A stretch of 57,814 nt of DNA from Candidatus Rifleibacteriota bacterium (GCA_029564115.1 JAKQQP010000006.1:1-57814), one strand, 5' to 3'; counted from the stretch's first letter, positions 1 to 8,703 are shown. Numbers and translations are program-made. Notes: generated by a model from the letters alone, not told the origin.

Positions 1-1739
1 CCAACTCTGATTCTGGTGTTTTCAGCCAGCTGATAGCGATATTCGAAAGTAAGAACGGTGGCTTTGGCTTCAGCGGTGTTGAAGTTATTCCATCTGTCAT
101 AAGCACTGTTGGCACCGGTAGCCTGTGCAGCAACGGCAGCATTGTAAGCGGCGGCAGAACCGTGACCAGCCTGGTATTTAACCAGATCGTTGGTAACAGT
201 GTTGTCCATTTCGTTCAGCATGTCGCCGGCGAGTCTGAAATAATGCTTGCTGTCTCTCGGGCGGTATTCGGCCTGGAGTTTCAGGTTGCTCATGTTCAGC
301 AGACCATTGCGGAAATACTGATTGCCACGGCTGATATCTTCATACGGAGTTTCGATACCGTCCTGATATCTCTGGTCGTTGTCAAGAGCGATAGCACCAA
401 CTGATTCGTCGTCAGCCATGGTGAAAGCCAGTTTGGCGGCCCATTCTTTTTTGCTGTCCCATTTAACAGCTACATGGCCCATCCAACCCTGCATTTCGGG
501 GCTGATGAAATCTCCGGCAGCGCCAACATTGTTAACAACATCAGCTTCATAATTGGTGTAAACAAAGCCGAGATCATAATCCCAGTGACCGTTGTTACCG
601 ATCGGGCCTTTTGAACCAAATTCTACGTCCCAGCGCTTATCGCTGGTTTTGGCACCGTTGACAAGGGGCAGAACCGGAATAGCGAGAGTACCGAAGCGGC
701 GAGAAGCCAGATCAGATTCATCCTGACCATAGATGCCCATATAGAGGTCGTGATCGCGGTATTTGGTGCCGAGGTTGAGGTTCCAGACATTGCGGAAATC
801 AACAGCATTGTCATCTTTGTAGCTGCCACGGTGGCGGTCATAGATGGTCTGGAATACTACGTCTACATCGCCTGAGCGTTTGTAGTAGCGGATAGCATCA
901 ACATAGTCGTTCAGGAGGAGAGCATGACCGTGGGTGTAGAAGTTGCGACCGAAAGTGAAGTCGCCACCGAAGCGGAACATGTCTTTGATCTGCAGGTAAG
1001 CAAGGGCAACAACGTTATCGGTTACAGTGTTCTGACCAATATTGTTGAGACCGAAAACGCCACCGTTGTTAGACTGGCCACCGTTTACGTTGTCAAGATT
1101 CTTGGCGAACATTGACCAGCGAGCTACGGCAGTGATGTTTTCGTCGATGTTGGCTTTGAACTGGAAGCGGATCTGGCTTTCAGTCAGAGCGTTGTCAGCG
1201 TTACCGGCTACGCCGCCGTTAGCGGGAGCCCAGTCATTTTTGTGGGTCAGGTTAGTGTGTCTTACCAGCATGTCGCCAGAAAGCTTAACTTTTTCCATGC
1301 CACCTTTGGCCATGTAATCTTTGATGCCTTCTACGTCTTTTTTGAGCATAGAAACATCTTCTTTTACAACCTGCATGTCGTCTTCGAGAGCAGTAACTTT
1401 AACACCCAGGAGGGCCAGTTCGTCTGCGAATTCAACAGTCAGTTTTTCGAGGGTCTGCAGGTCAGCTTTGGTTACCAGGTTGGTACCGATGCCAGATTCG
1501 AGCATCTGTTCAACGTTGGCGAGCATTTTGGCAGTTACCATGGCGAGAGCGTAGCGGGTTACAGTCTGGTTGCCTTTGAATTTTCCATCGGGATAGCCCT
1601 GGAGAATACCTTTGGCAGACAGTTTGTTTACTGCATCATATGCCCAGTGTGAGAACGGAACATCAGAAAAAGGATTGGCGCTGGCTACGACGGTTGAAAG
1701 AACCATAGCAGCTACGAGAAGCATTGAAATACGTTTCAT
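1..1739 (-). CDS. SLH-domain porin, C-terminus beyond window edge
   Basis: An outer-membrane porin of the SLH type: the SLH domain is expected to hold the barrel to the cell wall and the barrel to form a pore. Translating from ATG at 1739 gives a signal peptide (MKRISMLLVAAMVLSTVVASA), an SLH domain at about residues 22-80 (NPFSDVPFSHWAYDAV, GYPDGKFKGNQTVTRY), a coiled coil at about 85-130 (repeated LEKL/LKKD heptads) and then a long polar, aromatic-rich barrel region. The 579 visible codons end in YRYQLAENTRIRV, which aligns with the C-terminal part of the next gene (YRYQLAKNTRLRI), so only about 44 residues lie outside the window. An AGGGG ribosome binding site precedes the ATG. The two genes are tandem paralogues. 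The pore substrate cannot be told. Confidence 0.85.
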   Translation of the reverse strand, partial: MKRISMLLVAAMVLSTVVASANPFSDVPFSHWAYDAVNKLSAKGILQGYPDGKFKGNQTVTRYALAMVTAKMLANVEQMLESGIGTNLVTKADLQTLEKLTVEFADELALLGVKVTALEDDMQVVKEDVSMLKKDVEGIKDYMAKGGMEKVKLSGDMLVRHTNLTHKNDWAPANGGVAGNADNALTESQIRFQFKANIDENITAVARWSMFAKNLDNVNGGQSNNGGVFGLNNIGQNTVTDNVVALAYLQIKDMFRFGGDFTFGRNFYTHGHALLLNDYVDAIRYYKRSGDVDVVFQTIYDRHRGSYKDDNAVDFRNVWNLNLGTKYRDHDLYMGIYGQDESDLASRRFGTLAIPVLPLVNGAKTSDKRWDVEFGSKGPIGNNGHWDYDLGFVYTNYEADVVNNVGAAGDFISPEMQGWMGHVAVKWDSKKEWAAKLAFTMADDESVGAIALDNDQRYQDGIETPYEDISRGNQYFRNGLLNMSNLKLQAEYRPRDSKHYFRLAGDMLNEMDNTVTNDLVKYQAGHGSAAAYNAAVAAQATGANSAYDRWNNFNTAEAKATVLTFEYRYQLAENTRIRV

Positions 1740-1763
1740 AATTTTCCCCTGTAGGTTTGAAAT

Positions 1764-1793
1764 TTTAGATCTTGTTCGGGGAACCTTCGTCAA
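1764..1793 (-). promoter_or_regulatory. putative sigma-70-type promoter of the first porin gene
   Basis: On the minus strand, TTGACG (1793-1788) and TCTAAA (1769-1764) are 18 bases apart, about 25 bases upstream of the porin ATG. This is inferred from consensus similarity only. Confidence 0.35.
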
Positions 1794-2060
1794 TCATTTT
1801 CTGTTTTTTTTCGACCTTTTGCATCAAGTTTCCATGTTTCCTTCGACGCGGCCGGCTTTAAAAAACCCGAAAAAATCTCGACTTATTTTCCCCTTCGTTC
1901 ATGACTCTGACGAATTCAACAGGCTACCTTGCAGAGTTGCACCTCCTCTCATGACACCTGACGAATACTAAATGCCAGAATCCTTAAACCGAGATATTAG
2001 TTTTGCAACATAAAATTGTCAAGCTGTTTTTTTTTGTACCGAAATAAAAACGAAATTACC

Positions 2061-2192
2061 GCCTCTTTGAGAGACCGTTTCGCTTCGCTCGCAGGGACAA
2101 CACGGTCTATATTGATTATGATTCCAGCAGTGACAGAATAATCTCTCTTTTTATGACTGCTGGAGGCGCTCGCAGCGACAGGTTTCAGCAAT
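2061..2192. repeat. degenerate interspersed repeat, GCGAGCGAAGCGAAAC family
   Basis: Non-coding stretch between the two porin genes. The minus strand contains CCCTGCGAGCGAAGCGAAAC and, further upstream on that strand, a second partial unit (GTCGCTGCGAGCG). Between them, CCAGCAGT (2124-2131) and ACTGCTGG (2156-2163) form an inverted repeat. A related unit lies at 4329-4396. This resembles the short intergenic repeats containing GCGAGCGAAGC or GCGACGAAGC seen in many bacterial genomes. No gene is visible. Confidence 0.5.
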
Positions 2193-2234
2193 AAAAACGG
2201 GCCGACCAGCAACATCGCCGACCGGCCCGTTTTT
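2193..2234 (-). terminator. intrinsic terminator downstream of the second porin gene
   Basis: AAAAACGGGCCG (2193-2204) and CGGCCCGTTTTT (2223-2234) form a perfect 12-base inverted repeat around an 18-base loop. It has a run of five T on either strand, so it could work both ways. It lies about 90 bases past the stop of the minus-strand porin gene. Confidence 0.75.
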
Positions 2235-2325
2235 CTATCCGTGTCTATCCGTGTTCATCCGTGGCCATTTCTTTCTATGTTCATCCGTGGCCATTTCTTT
2301 CTACGCTCATTCGTGTTCATCCTGT
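2235..2325. repeat. ATCCGTGTTCATCCGTGG repeat cluster abutting a stop codon
   Basis: Plus-strand units of the type TATCCGTGT / TCATCCGTGGCCATTTC recur in series (GTGTCTATCCGTGTTCATCC, then two copies of TTCATCCGTGGCCATTTC, then TTCGTGTTCATCC). The array runs directly into the stop codon (2328-2326) of the minus-strand porin gene. A second cluster with the same units lies at 4676-4772, also abutting a stop codon. Similar ACACGGAT-type intergenic repeats occur in many bacteria; their function is unknown. Confidence 0.7.
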
Positions 2326-4170
2326 TCAGAATTTGCCGTAAAGCTCTGTCCAGACCATCTGATAATCGAATTCGTTGTTAAAGCCACGCCCTGCGGCAAT
2401 AGAGGCGGCGCCGCCCACCGATTTAAAAGCATCGCCAGTGAAATCGCATTTAACCGCTCCAATGCGCAGCCTGGTATTTTTTGCCAGCTGGTAACGGTAT
2501 TCGAAAGTAATGATTCGCATGGCGGGGTCTGAAACGCGCACGTTGTTGAATGTGTCATACGGCGAATTGGCAGTGACAAAGCCTGCCGGAACCCGGCCAT
2601 CGGTGTTGCCGGCCAGATGGTGACTCAGGTCATTGCTGGCCTGGTCTTTCATTTCGCGCAGGAAATCAGCGGCAAGTCTGACATAATGTTTTTGGGCCGG
2701 GCGATATTCACACTGCACCTTCAGATCGTTCATATTAATCAAACCATTTCTGAACCAGGTATTACCTCTGGCAATGTCTTCGAGATTGGTTTCGGCAGCG
2801 TCAGAATAACGGCGATCCAGGCTGACGCTGTAAACGCCGGCAAATTCATCGTCACCAAAGTTATAAGCCAGCTTTGCAGAAAAACTGGCGTTAGCACGCC
2901 AGCCCAGCGCGGCGTGTCCTGCCATGCCCCGCAGGTCGACGTCAAGCATACTGCCAACGGCAGGCTTAACAATGTCAGCGCTATAATTGCTCAATACCAC
3001 AGCAAGGTCAGCGGTCAGACGCTTTTCTTTGCCGAGTTTCCCTGAGTAGCCCAGTTCGAAGTCACGGCGACGGTCGCCACTCTGATCACCCGCAGCACTG
3101 CCCATAACAAAAGTGCCGGCAATGCGGCGGTTCACCATATCAGGGTTGTCCTGGGCAAAAATATTCGCATAGTATTTGCCATCAGTCACCTTGCGGGTAA
3201 AACCAAGATTGACGATTCCTCTGAAATCGACCGGAGCGTCGTCTTTGTATGAGCCTTTGTGGCGATCGTAAATGTATTGAGCCATCCAGGTGTTTCTGCC
3301 ATGAATACGGTTGTAGCGGACTGCATCTAAATCGGCATTGAGCAGCAAACCATGACCGGTCTGCAAAGTGCTGCGACCAAGCAGAAACCAGTCATCTTTA
3401 TGAAAAACTTTTTTAACTTCGAGAAAGGCACAGTCAACCTGCAGATCTGCCTGTGAAGTCTGCCCAATACCGTTGCCGCCAAACACGCCACCGCGATTCG
3501 AAGGCGCAGCGGTAACATTATCGCTGCCACGATTGAAAAGTCTGACACGTGACATAAACTTAATGTTTTCATCTACTTCAGCAATGAACCGCAGACGGAT
3601 CTGCGTCTCAGTCAAGCTGTTATTACTGTTGCCGCGCATTGCAGCCCCGGAAAAAGCGTTGGTGGCGTGGTCGTCACGGTGAGTTTTCCAGGTGTGACGG
3701 GTCAGCCAGTCGCCCGACATCTTGATTTTTTCGTCAGAAGTCTTTACTTCATGCTGCAGCGACTTTATGGTGTTTTTCAGACCAGCAACCTCTTCGCGCA
3801 GCAATTCCTTGCGGTTCTGGGCGAGTTCAACCCGCAGCCCCAACAGCATCAGCTCGTCAGAAAATTCAGTTTTGAGATATTCGATATTTTCGAGATCTTT
3901 GTCGCTGACGGCCGGGGAATCTGCAGAAACAGACTCTTCAATTCGAGCCATGGCCCGGAAAATAGCAATCGCGAGTTCATAACGGGTAACACCCCTGCCA
4001 CCCGCAAATGTTTTTGCATCCAGGCCAGTGATGATACCTTTTTGCGCCAGTGACTCGACCGTTTCGAGGGCGGGGTGCCCAGCCGGAATATCATTAAAAA
4101 TACCAGCAAAAGACGGCTGAGTGCAAAAAACAAATAAAACGAGCAGCAGAGCCCAAATCGAATATCTCAT
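2326..4170 (-). CDS. SLH-domain porin, second paralogue
   Basis: Outer-membrane porin, 614 residues, with the same layout as the truncated gene at the left edge: signal peptide, SLH domain at about residues 22-82 (GIFNDIPAGHPALETVESLA, RGVTRYELAIAIFR), coiled coil at about 95-145, then a barrel with alternating polar and aromatic residues that ends in phenylalanine, as beta-barrel proteins commonly do. ATG at 4170 is preferred over the GTG three codons earlier because AGGTG lies six bases upstream of it and overlaps that GTG. Unlike its neighbour it has a stop followed at once by a repeat cluster. It probably has its own promoter and terminator. Confidence 0.85.
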   Translation of the reverse strand: MRYSIWALLLVLFVFCTQPSFAGIFNDIPAGHPALETVESLAQKGIITGLDAKTFAGGRGVTRYELAIAIFRAMARIEESVSADSPAVSDKDLENIEYLKTEFSDELMLLGLRVELAQNRKELLREEVAGLKNTIKSLQHEVKTSDEKIKMSGDWLTRHTWKTHRDDHATNAFSGAAMRGNSNNSLTETQIRLRFIAEVDENIKFMSRVRLFNRGSDNVTAAPSNRGGVFGGNGIGQTSQADLQVDCAFLEVKKVFHKDDWFLLGRSTLQTGHGLLLNADLDAVRYNRIHGRNTWMAQYIYDRHKGSYKDDAPVDFRGIVNLGFTRKVTDGKYYANIFAQDNPDMVNRRIAGTFVMGSAAGDQSGDRRRDFELGYSGKLGKEKRLTADLAVVLSNYSADIVKPAVGSMLDVDLRGMAGHAALGWRANASFSAKLAYNFGDDEFAGVYSVSLDRRYSDAAETNLEDIARGNTWFRNGLINMNDLKVQCEYRPAQKHYVRLAADFLREMKDQASNDLSHHLAGNTDGRVPAGFVTANSPYDTFNNVRVSDPAMRIITFEYRYQLAKNTRLRIGAVKCDFTGDAFKSVGGAASIAAGRGFNNEFDYQMVWTELYGKF

Positions 4171-4209
4171 ATACAACACCTGGTCTTCTTAGATTTGAGT
4201 AAGGTGAAA

Positions 4210-4239
4210 AGGTTAAGTGTACACACAGTTATCTGTCAA
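4210..4239 (-). promoter_or_regulatory. putative promoter of the second porin gene
   Basis: A perfect TTGACA (4239-4234, minus strand) is followed after 18 bases by a poor -10 match, TAACCT (4215-4210). The site is about 40 bases upstream of the ATG. Only the -35 element is convincing. Confidence 0.35.
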
Positions 4240-4263
4240 GAACGTTCAAAAAAAATTAGCCAG

Positions 4264-4305
4264 TAGTTAGTAGTTAGTAGTTAGTGGTTAGTGGTTAGTG
4301 GTTAG
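4264..4305. repeat. heptamer tandem repeat, 3 x TAGTTAG + 3 x TGGTTAG
   Basis: Six exact 7-base units in series: three TAGTTAG followed by three TGGTTAG. It lies in the 602-base spacer between the second porin gene and rapZ. It resembles the short tandemly repeated heptamers described in cyanobacteria and other bacteria. No spacers separate the units, so it is not a CRISPR array. Confidence 0.85.
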
Positions 4306-4328
4306 AAAGCAGGCCTGTAATCGCAGGT

Positions 4329-4396
4329 TGTCACTGTGAGCGATGCGAAACAGTTTCACAGACACAAAGATTGCTTCGTCGCAATGACAATTGCCT
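4329..4396. repeat. interspersed repeat, TCATTGCGACGAAGCAATC family
   Basis: On the minus strand this reads TTGTCATTGCGACGAAGCAA, then TTTCGCATCGCTCACAGTGACA, that is, two facing units. It is related to 2061-2192. The 10-mer AGGCCTGTAA at about 4313 and its complement TTACAGGCCT at about 4474 bracket it. From 4397 to about 4675 I see no gene, only AT-rich unique sequence with an isolated TATAAT near 4570 and nothing downstream of it. Confidence 0.5.
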
Positions 4397-4675
4397 CACA
4401 AACCCGAATAAACACGTATAAGATAAAAACTAATCGCTGGTTAAAACTATTAACACAGCAGTAAAAGTGGTCGTTTACAGGCCTTCATGATATAGGCAAA
4501 AAACACCAGCCACAAATAACTGACTGTTCATAGGTCTTCACTGCACATATTGCCTAAAAGATGAATGTTATAATGAGGCTGACTACGCAGCAACAGGGTT
4601 AATGCCCACGACAAATGCGTTAAAGCAAACCGGTGGTTTTCGGTAATTTTACCCGATTAAGCCGGCATCCGTGCC

Positions 4676-4772
4676 TATCCGATCTGCGTCTATCTGTGTC
4701 CATCCGTGGCCAATCTTTTCTTTCCGTGTCCATCCGTGGCCAACCTTTTCTTTCCGTGTTCATCTGTGGCTG
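4676..4772. repeat. second ATCCGTGTCCATCCGTGG repeat cluster, abutting the rapZ stop
   Basis: Contains two near-identical units of TTTCCGTGTCCATCCGTGGCC type plus shorter TATCCGATC / TATCTGTGTCC pieces. The minus-strand rapZ stop codon (4775-4773) touches its edge. The units match those at 2235-2325. Confidence 0.7.
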
Positions 4773-5645
4773 TTACAGGTTCAGATCGCGGTGAATTTTT
4801 GCGGTTGAAATGCGGTCATTGGCAATTTCTTTAAAAAGATACTCGGCAAAAGCCACTGAACGATGGCGACCACCGGTGCAGCCAATACCGATCTGCAATC
4901 TGGTCTTGGGTTCACTTATAAACAGCGGAATCTGAAATTCGATAAAATCTTTCAGTTTCTGGGCATATTGTTTGGCCATATCAGAGGCAAACACATAATC
5001 ATAAACATCTTTGTCGATGCCGGTCAGTGTCTTCAGACTAGCAATGTAAAAAGGGTTAGGCAGAAACCTGACATCGAACACCAGATCACAGTCAAGCGGC
5101 ACGCCGTGTTTGAAACCAAAACTGACGAAGACGACCGACATTGCCCGGGGGCCAACGAAGCCCTGTGAGAATTTGCGTATTTCTTCCTGGAGTTCGCGGC
5201 CATTCATTGAAGTTGTGTCGATGATAAAATCAGCTTTTTCGCGGGTAGTTTCGAGCAGGGAACGCTCTTCGCGGATGTCGTCGATAACCCGGCCGCCACG
5301 ATTCAACGGGTGTTTGCGTCTTGTCTCGGAGAATCTTCTGACCAGAGAGTCTTCTGAAGATTCAAGAAAAAGAATGCGAACTTCGACATTCATCTTTTTA
5401 ACATCTTCGATTGCCTCGAAAAGCTTGCGGAAAAAGCTGCCACCACGAGCATCGATGACGACTGCAATTTTTGTGAGGCGACCATTCGATTCGAGGCAGA
5501 TCTGAATAAACTTGGGCAGCAGAGCTGGTGGAACGTTATCCATGCAAAAATAGCCGGAATCTTCGAAAAAATGCGAAGCGGTAGACTTGCCGGCACCGGA
5601 AAGACCGGTGATGATTATCAGCTGCAGTGGTGTAGTTTGTTCCAT
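4773..5645 (-). CDS. rapZ: RapZ/YvcJ family nucleotide-binding protein
   Basis: RapZ (formerly UPF0042) is a P-loop protein. In E. coli it is an RNase adapter that senses glucosamine-6-phosphate and controls GlmS through small RNAs; in Firmicutes the homologue YvcJ has a less clear role. Length 290 matches the family. Walker A is GLSGAGKS at residues 14-21, followed by the family block FCMDNVPPALLP (33-44). The C-terminal domain carries GCTGGRHRSV at 255-264, the signature thought to bind the sugar phosphate. It is the last gene of a long minus-strand operon, four bases after the YaaR-family gene. Whether the small-RNA role applies in this organism is unknown. Confidence 0.95.
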   Translation of the reverse strand: MEQTTPLQLIIITGLSGAGKSTASHFFEDSGYFCMDNVPPALLPKFIQICLESNGRLTKIAVVIDARGGSFFRKLFEAIEDVKKMNVEVRILFLESSEDSLVRRFSETRRKHPLNRGGRVIDDIREERSLLETTREKADFIIDTTSMNGRELQEEIRKFSQGFVGPRAMSVVFVSFGFKHGVPLDCDLVFDVRFLPNPFYIASLKTLTGIDKDVYDYVFASDMAKQYAQKLKDFIEFQIPLFISEPKTRLQIGIGCTGGRHRSVAFAEYLFKEIANDRISTAKIHRDLNL

Positions 5646-5649
5646 TTTT

Positions 5650-6093
5650 TTAACCTATTATGTCAAGCACAAGACCGCGAATATCGTCGAGACTGGCGAG
5701 CAGTTCGATTGCCTTGTTTTCGGTCAGAGCTTCGCGGGTAAGAGCAGAAACTTCGCTTTCAGCGGTATTCACCGTCTGATAAACCTTCTGCTCACCATCT
5801 TTTTTAGCACCGAATTCTTCTTTGAGCGAAAGAAACTCTTCTTTGAGCTTCTTCAGAAAAAGCTTAACCGACTCTTTGTAAGAATTCAACAACCCTTCTT
5901 CCGGGCTTTTCAAAAACTTCTCGCCGCGCTGTTTTACTTCGCTGACAAGCTCTTTCATCGTGCCGTTAAAAATCTCGACCCTGGCATTTTTATAGCTTGC
6001 TTTGAAAACATCGCCGCCGGCGACCACCGAAGTTGCCGCCCGCCCGGTTCCGGGTTTGTTATTGATGTTGCGATTGTCTATTTTAACAGCCAT
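5650..6093 (-). CDS. YaaR family protein (DUF327-like)
   Basis: A 147-residue cytoplasmic, mostly helical protein. The block EEGLLNSYKESVKLFLKKL, the variable middle and the C-terminal ending LLASLDDIRGLVLDIIG match the pattern of the YaaR/DUF327 family, in which a final IRGLLLDL-like motif is typical. The function of the family is not established. The start codon overlaps the stop of the upstream diguanylate cyclase by one base (TGATG), so translation of the two is probably coupled. It is followed four bases later by rapZ. No membrane segment or signal peptide is present. The family assignment is from remembered pattern, not a search. Confidence 0.65.
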   Translation of the reverse strand: MAVKIDNRNINNKPGTGRAATSVVAGGDVFKASYKNARVEIFNGTMKELVSEVKQRGEKFLKSPEEGLLNSYKESVKLFLKKLKEEFLSLKEEFGAKKDGEQKVYQTVNTAESEVSALTREALTENKAIELLASLDDIRGLVLDIIG

Positions 6094-7994
6094 CAGTCAA
6101 TACCACACAAAACTACTTTGTTGCGGCCGGCGCCCTTGGCTTTGTACAAAGCACTGTCGGCCTTCTGAATCAACTGATCTTTGTTATCGGCATTGAGCGG
6201 GAACCCGGCCACCCCGATTGAAATAGAGCATTTGATCGGTGGTTGCCCCGGGATAATCGAGGGGAAATCGAAATGAGCGACGTCACGCCTGATGCGCTCG
6301 GCAACGATCTTGGCATCAGCCTGGGTAGTCTCGGGGAGGATAATGGCGAATTCCTCACCGCCGTAGCGGGCTGCGATATCGGTATTACGCACGTTCTTAC
6401 GCAGAATTTTGCTGACTTCTTTTAGAATGGCGTCACCCTGCTGGTGCCCGTAGTTGTCGTTGATTGGCTTAAAATGATCTATATCGCACATCAGCAGCGA
6501 AATTGTCGAATTGTAGCGACGGCTGCGAGCCACTTCTTCGTCGAGGCGAAGCTGGAAATAACGATGAACATAAAGCTTTGTTATCGAATCGGTTATGGCA
6601 AGAGAATACAACCGGGCATTTTCGAAGGCAATGACGGCCTGAGAAGCCAGGGTCGCGAAAAATTCGAGATCGTTTTCGGTAAAGGCCTGGCCGTTGATTT
6701 TGGGGCCAACCTTGATGACTCCGTATAATTCGCCCTCTTTGAGCATCGGTATGTAAACCGCAAAAGGCAGTTCGCGATTGACGGATGTATAGGCCTGGTA
6801 ACTGCGACCAGAGATTTCCTGGGCAAAAATAGGCTTTTTCTCTTTTTCGACGGTTGTCATCGCCCAGGTTTCGTTGGGATCTTTTTTAAGAGCGTCGATG
6901 TTGGCCTTGGAAATGCCCTTGAATGCTTTCACTTCAAGTTCAGGGCGCTCATCAGACAGAAGCATCAGCACGCCCTTGTTGGCCCAGACCGTTTCAAGAA
7001 ACATATCGATAGAAATGTTGATCAGCTCGTTCAGATCGAGAGTAGAGCTCAGCACTTTGCTTGACTGCTGCAGCGTCATCAGATTAAAAACCTTATGATC
7101 GAGTTCGTTTTTGGTGGTTTCTGAATTTTCGAAGAGCATGGCGTTGTTGATCGAAGTGCTGGCCAGACCAACAATGGCTTGAATCAACTGAAAATCGCCA
7201 CTGACGAAAGGCACCGAGTTTTTCTTGTCGGCAAGGAGCAGCAGGCCGACGAAATGATCCTTGATGCGCATCGGAAACAACAATTTTATGTGGCGGATTT
7301 CATCGGTGTCGAATTCAGCCACCATCAGATTGATCTCTTGATCGGTCGGGCACCAGTAGCCATCATCAGAAAAAATGCGAGCCAGAATCTGGTTATCTGA
7401 GTAAAAGCGAAATTTGGCAAAAAGTTCTGGGGAAATGCCAATCAGATCTTTGATGCTCACCAGATCGGTTTTTTCATTGTAAAGCATAACCCCGGCGCCA
7501 TTGACACCGAGGCGGTCAGTAAAAATCGTGATGAAATTTCTGACGAGGGTATCGACGTTGAGACTGCCTCCCATCGCCTGACTGCCATAATAAAGAGCCG
7601 AAAGCGAATCGACCTTCTGCTCGAGCTCTTTGTTTATTTCGCTGATTTTCTCCATGTAGTCTTCGATTGCAACTCTCGACTCGATCAGGTTACCGACAAT
7701 CTTGGTGAAGCTGCCCTGCACTTCTTCGAGGTCACTCAAGCGAAGATCTTTGAGGCCGTCATTTACATCGCCGTCGGCGACTTTGTCTGCTATTTCGATA
7801 AACTGCTGCAGAGGTTTGAGAATTTTGAGAGCGATACCCAGATGAACGATCAGAATCATGCCGGCGACGACTATTATGAACGGCACAGGGTTCAAGACCC
7901 AGCCGGCAAAAGCAAAAGCCTGATACACCGCTAACCCAAACAGGGCAAGCAGCACATCAAGTTTTAAAGCAATATTCATCTTTTTTCTATTCAT
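6093..7994 (-). CDS. membrane diguanylate cyclase, HAMP-GAF-GAF-GGDEF
   Basis: Makes cyclic di-GMP from two GTP. Two membrane segments lie at about residues 10-28 and 34-54, followed by a HAMP-like linker and coiled coil (55-130), two GAF-like sensory domains (about 130-290 and 310-460) and a C-terminal GGDEF domain. The active-site signature is GGEEF (ARYGGEEFAIILPE), and RNTD five residues before it is the RxxD inhibitory site, so the enzyme should be active and product-inhibited. The open frame continues upstream to 8267, but that part overlaps tmk in another frame. ATG at 7994 (MNRKKMN) is the first start beyond tmk; it has only a weak ribosome binding site. It shares one base with the YaaR gene. 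Confidence 0.88.
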   Translation of the reverse strand: MNRKKMNIALKLDVLLALFGLAVYQAFAFAGWVLNPVPFIIVVAGMILIVHLGIALKILKPLQQFIEIADKVADGDVNDGLKDLRLSDLEEVQGSFTKIVGNLIESRVAIEDYMEKISEINKELEQKVDSLSALYYGSQAMGGSLNVDTLVRNFITIFTDRLGVNGAGVMLYNEKTDLVSIKDLIGISPELFAKFRFYSDNQILARIFSDDGYWCPTDQEINLMVAEFDTDEIRHIKLLFPMRIKDHFVGLLLLADKKNSVPFVSGDFQLIQAIVGLASTSINNAMLFENSETTKNELDHKVFNLMTLQQSSKVLSSTLDLNELINISIDMFLETVWANKGVLMLLSDERPELEVKAFKGISKANIDALKKDPNETWAMTTVEKEKKPIFAQEISGRSYQAYTSVNRELPFAVYIPMLKEGELYGVIKVGPKINGQAFTENDLEFFATLASQAVIAFENARLYSLAITDSITKLYVHRYFQLRLDEEVARSRRYNSTISLLMCDIDHFKPINDNYGHQQGDAILKEVSKILRKNVRNTDIAARYGGEEFAIILPETTQADAKIVAERIRRDVAHFDFPSIIPGQPPIKCSISIGVAGFPLNADNKDQLIQKADSALYKAKGAGRNKVVLCGID

Positions 7995-8061
7995 ATACCC
8001 ATTTCGTTCACCAGAGAGTACATTACCATCATTTACCGGCTCATCTTTGAAAAATTCCGGT

Positions 8062-8703
8062 TCAACCGACCAATTCAGGGCAACGGCTGCCCAGTTCGCC
8101 GACAACTTTTGCAAACACAGCCTCAGGAGTGCCATCGGCTTCAACCACGACAAAGCGTTCTGGCTCTTCTGCGGCAACAGTGTCATAGCCATCGAGAACC
8201 CGCTGATGAAAAGCAAGAGTTTCGGATTCGATGCGGTCAAGCTGTTTGTTGCCGCCATGACGTGCACGATCGAGACCTTTTTCGGGTGGCATTCTCAGCA
8301 ATACGGTCAAATCAGGGAGAAAGCCGGGCAGGAAGGTTTCATGTATGCTTCTAACCCGCTCGGGCATAAGGCCGCGGGCATAACCCTGATAAGCCATGCT
8401 CGAATCAAAATACCTGTCGCACAAAACGGTTTTGCCAGCCTGCAATGCCGGCAGAATAACCTTACGCAAGTGCTCGCTGCGCTGGGCAAGCATCAGAAAC
8501 AGTTCTGTTTCAGGTTCGAGATTGCCACAGTCTTTATCGAGAAGAACGCTTCTGATACGGTCGCCGGCGGGAGTTCCGCCCGGTTCGCGCGTAGTCACAA
8601 CCGGAACACCACGATCAGCCAGATATTGCCGCAGCAACTTGATCTGAGTCGACTTGCCGCTGCCTTCCGGCCCTTCAAAAGTTATAAACATGCTTTGTGT
8701 CAT
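8062..8703 (-). CDS. tmk: thymidylate kinase
   Basis: Phosphorylates dTMP to dTDP. The 213-residue length is normal for bacterial Tmk. The P-loop is GPEGSGKS (residues 11-18), followed by REPGGTPAGDRIR, the dTMP-binding block CDRYFDSSMAYQG, and the lid region with GLDRARHGG. It lies in the minus-strand operon 27 bases after the STAS gene. AGGAA about ten bases before ATG 8703 serves as ribosome binding site; an internal ATG four codons on is possible. Confidence 0.95.
   Translation of the reverse strand: MTQSMFITFEGPEGSGKSTQIKLLRQYLADRGVPVVTTREPGGTPAGDRIRSVLLDKDCGNLEPETELFLMLAQRSEHLRKVILPALQAGKTVLCDRYFDSSMAYQGYARGLMPERVRSIHETFLPGFLPDLTVLLRMPPEKGLDRARHGGNKQLDRIESETLAFHQRVLDGYDTVAAEEPERFVVVEADGTPEAVFAKVVGELGSRCPELVG

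Noticed and set aside
4264..4305. Possible CRISPR array
   Set aside because: The 7-base units follow each other without spacers and no cas gene is near.
4560..4580. TATAAT in the spacer before rapZ as a promoter
   Set aside because: No -35 element at proper distance and no gene downstream on that strand.
7995..8267. N-terminal extension of the diguanylate cyclase frame
   Set aside because: It is antisense-free but overlaps tmk in another frame; tmk is clearly real and the family layout begins at the membrane segments after 7994.
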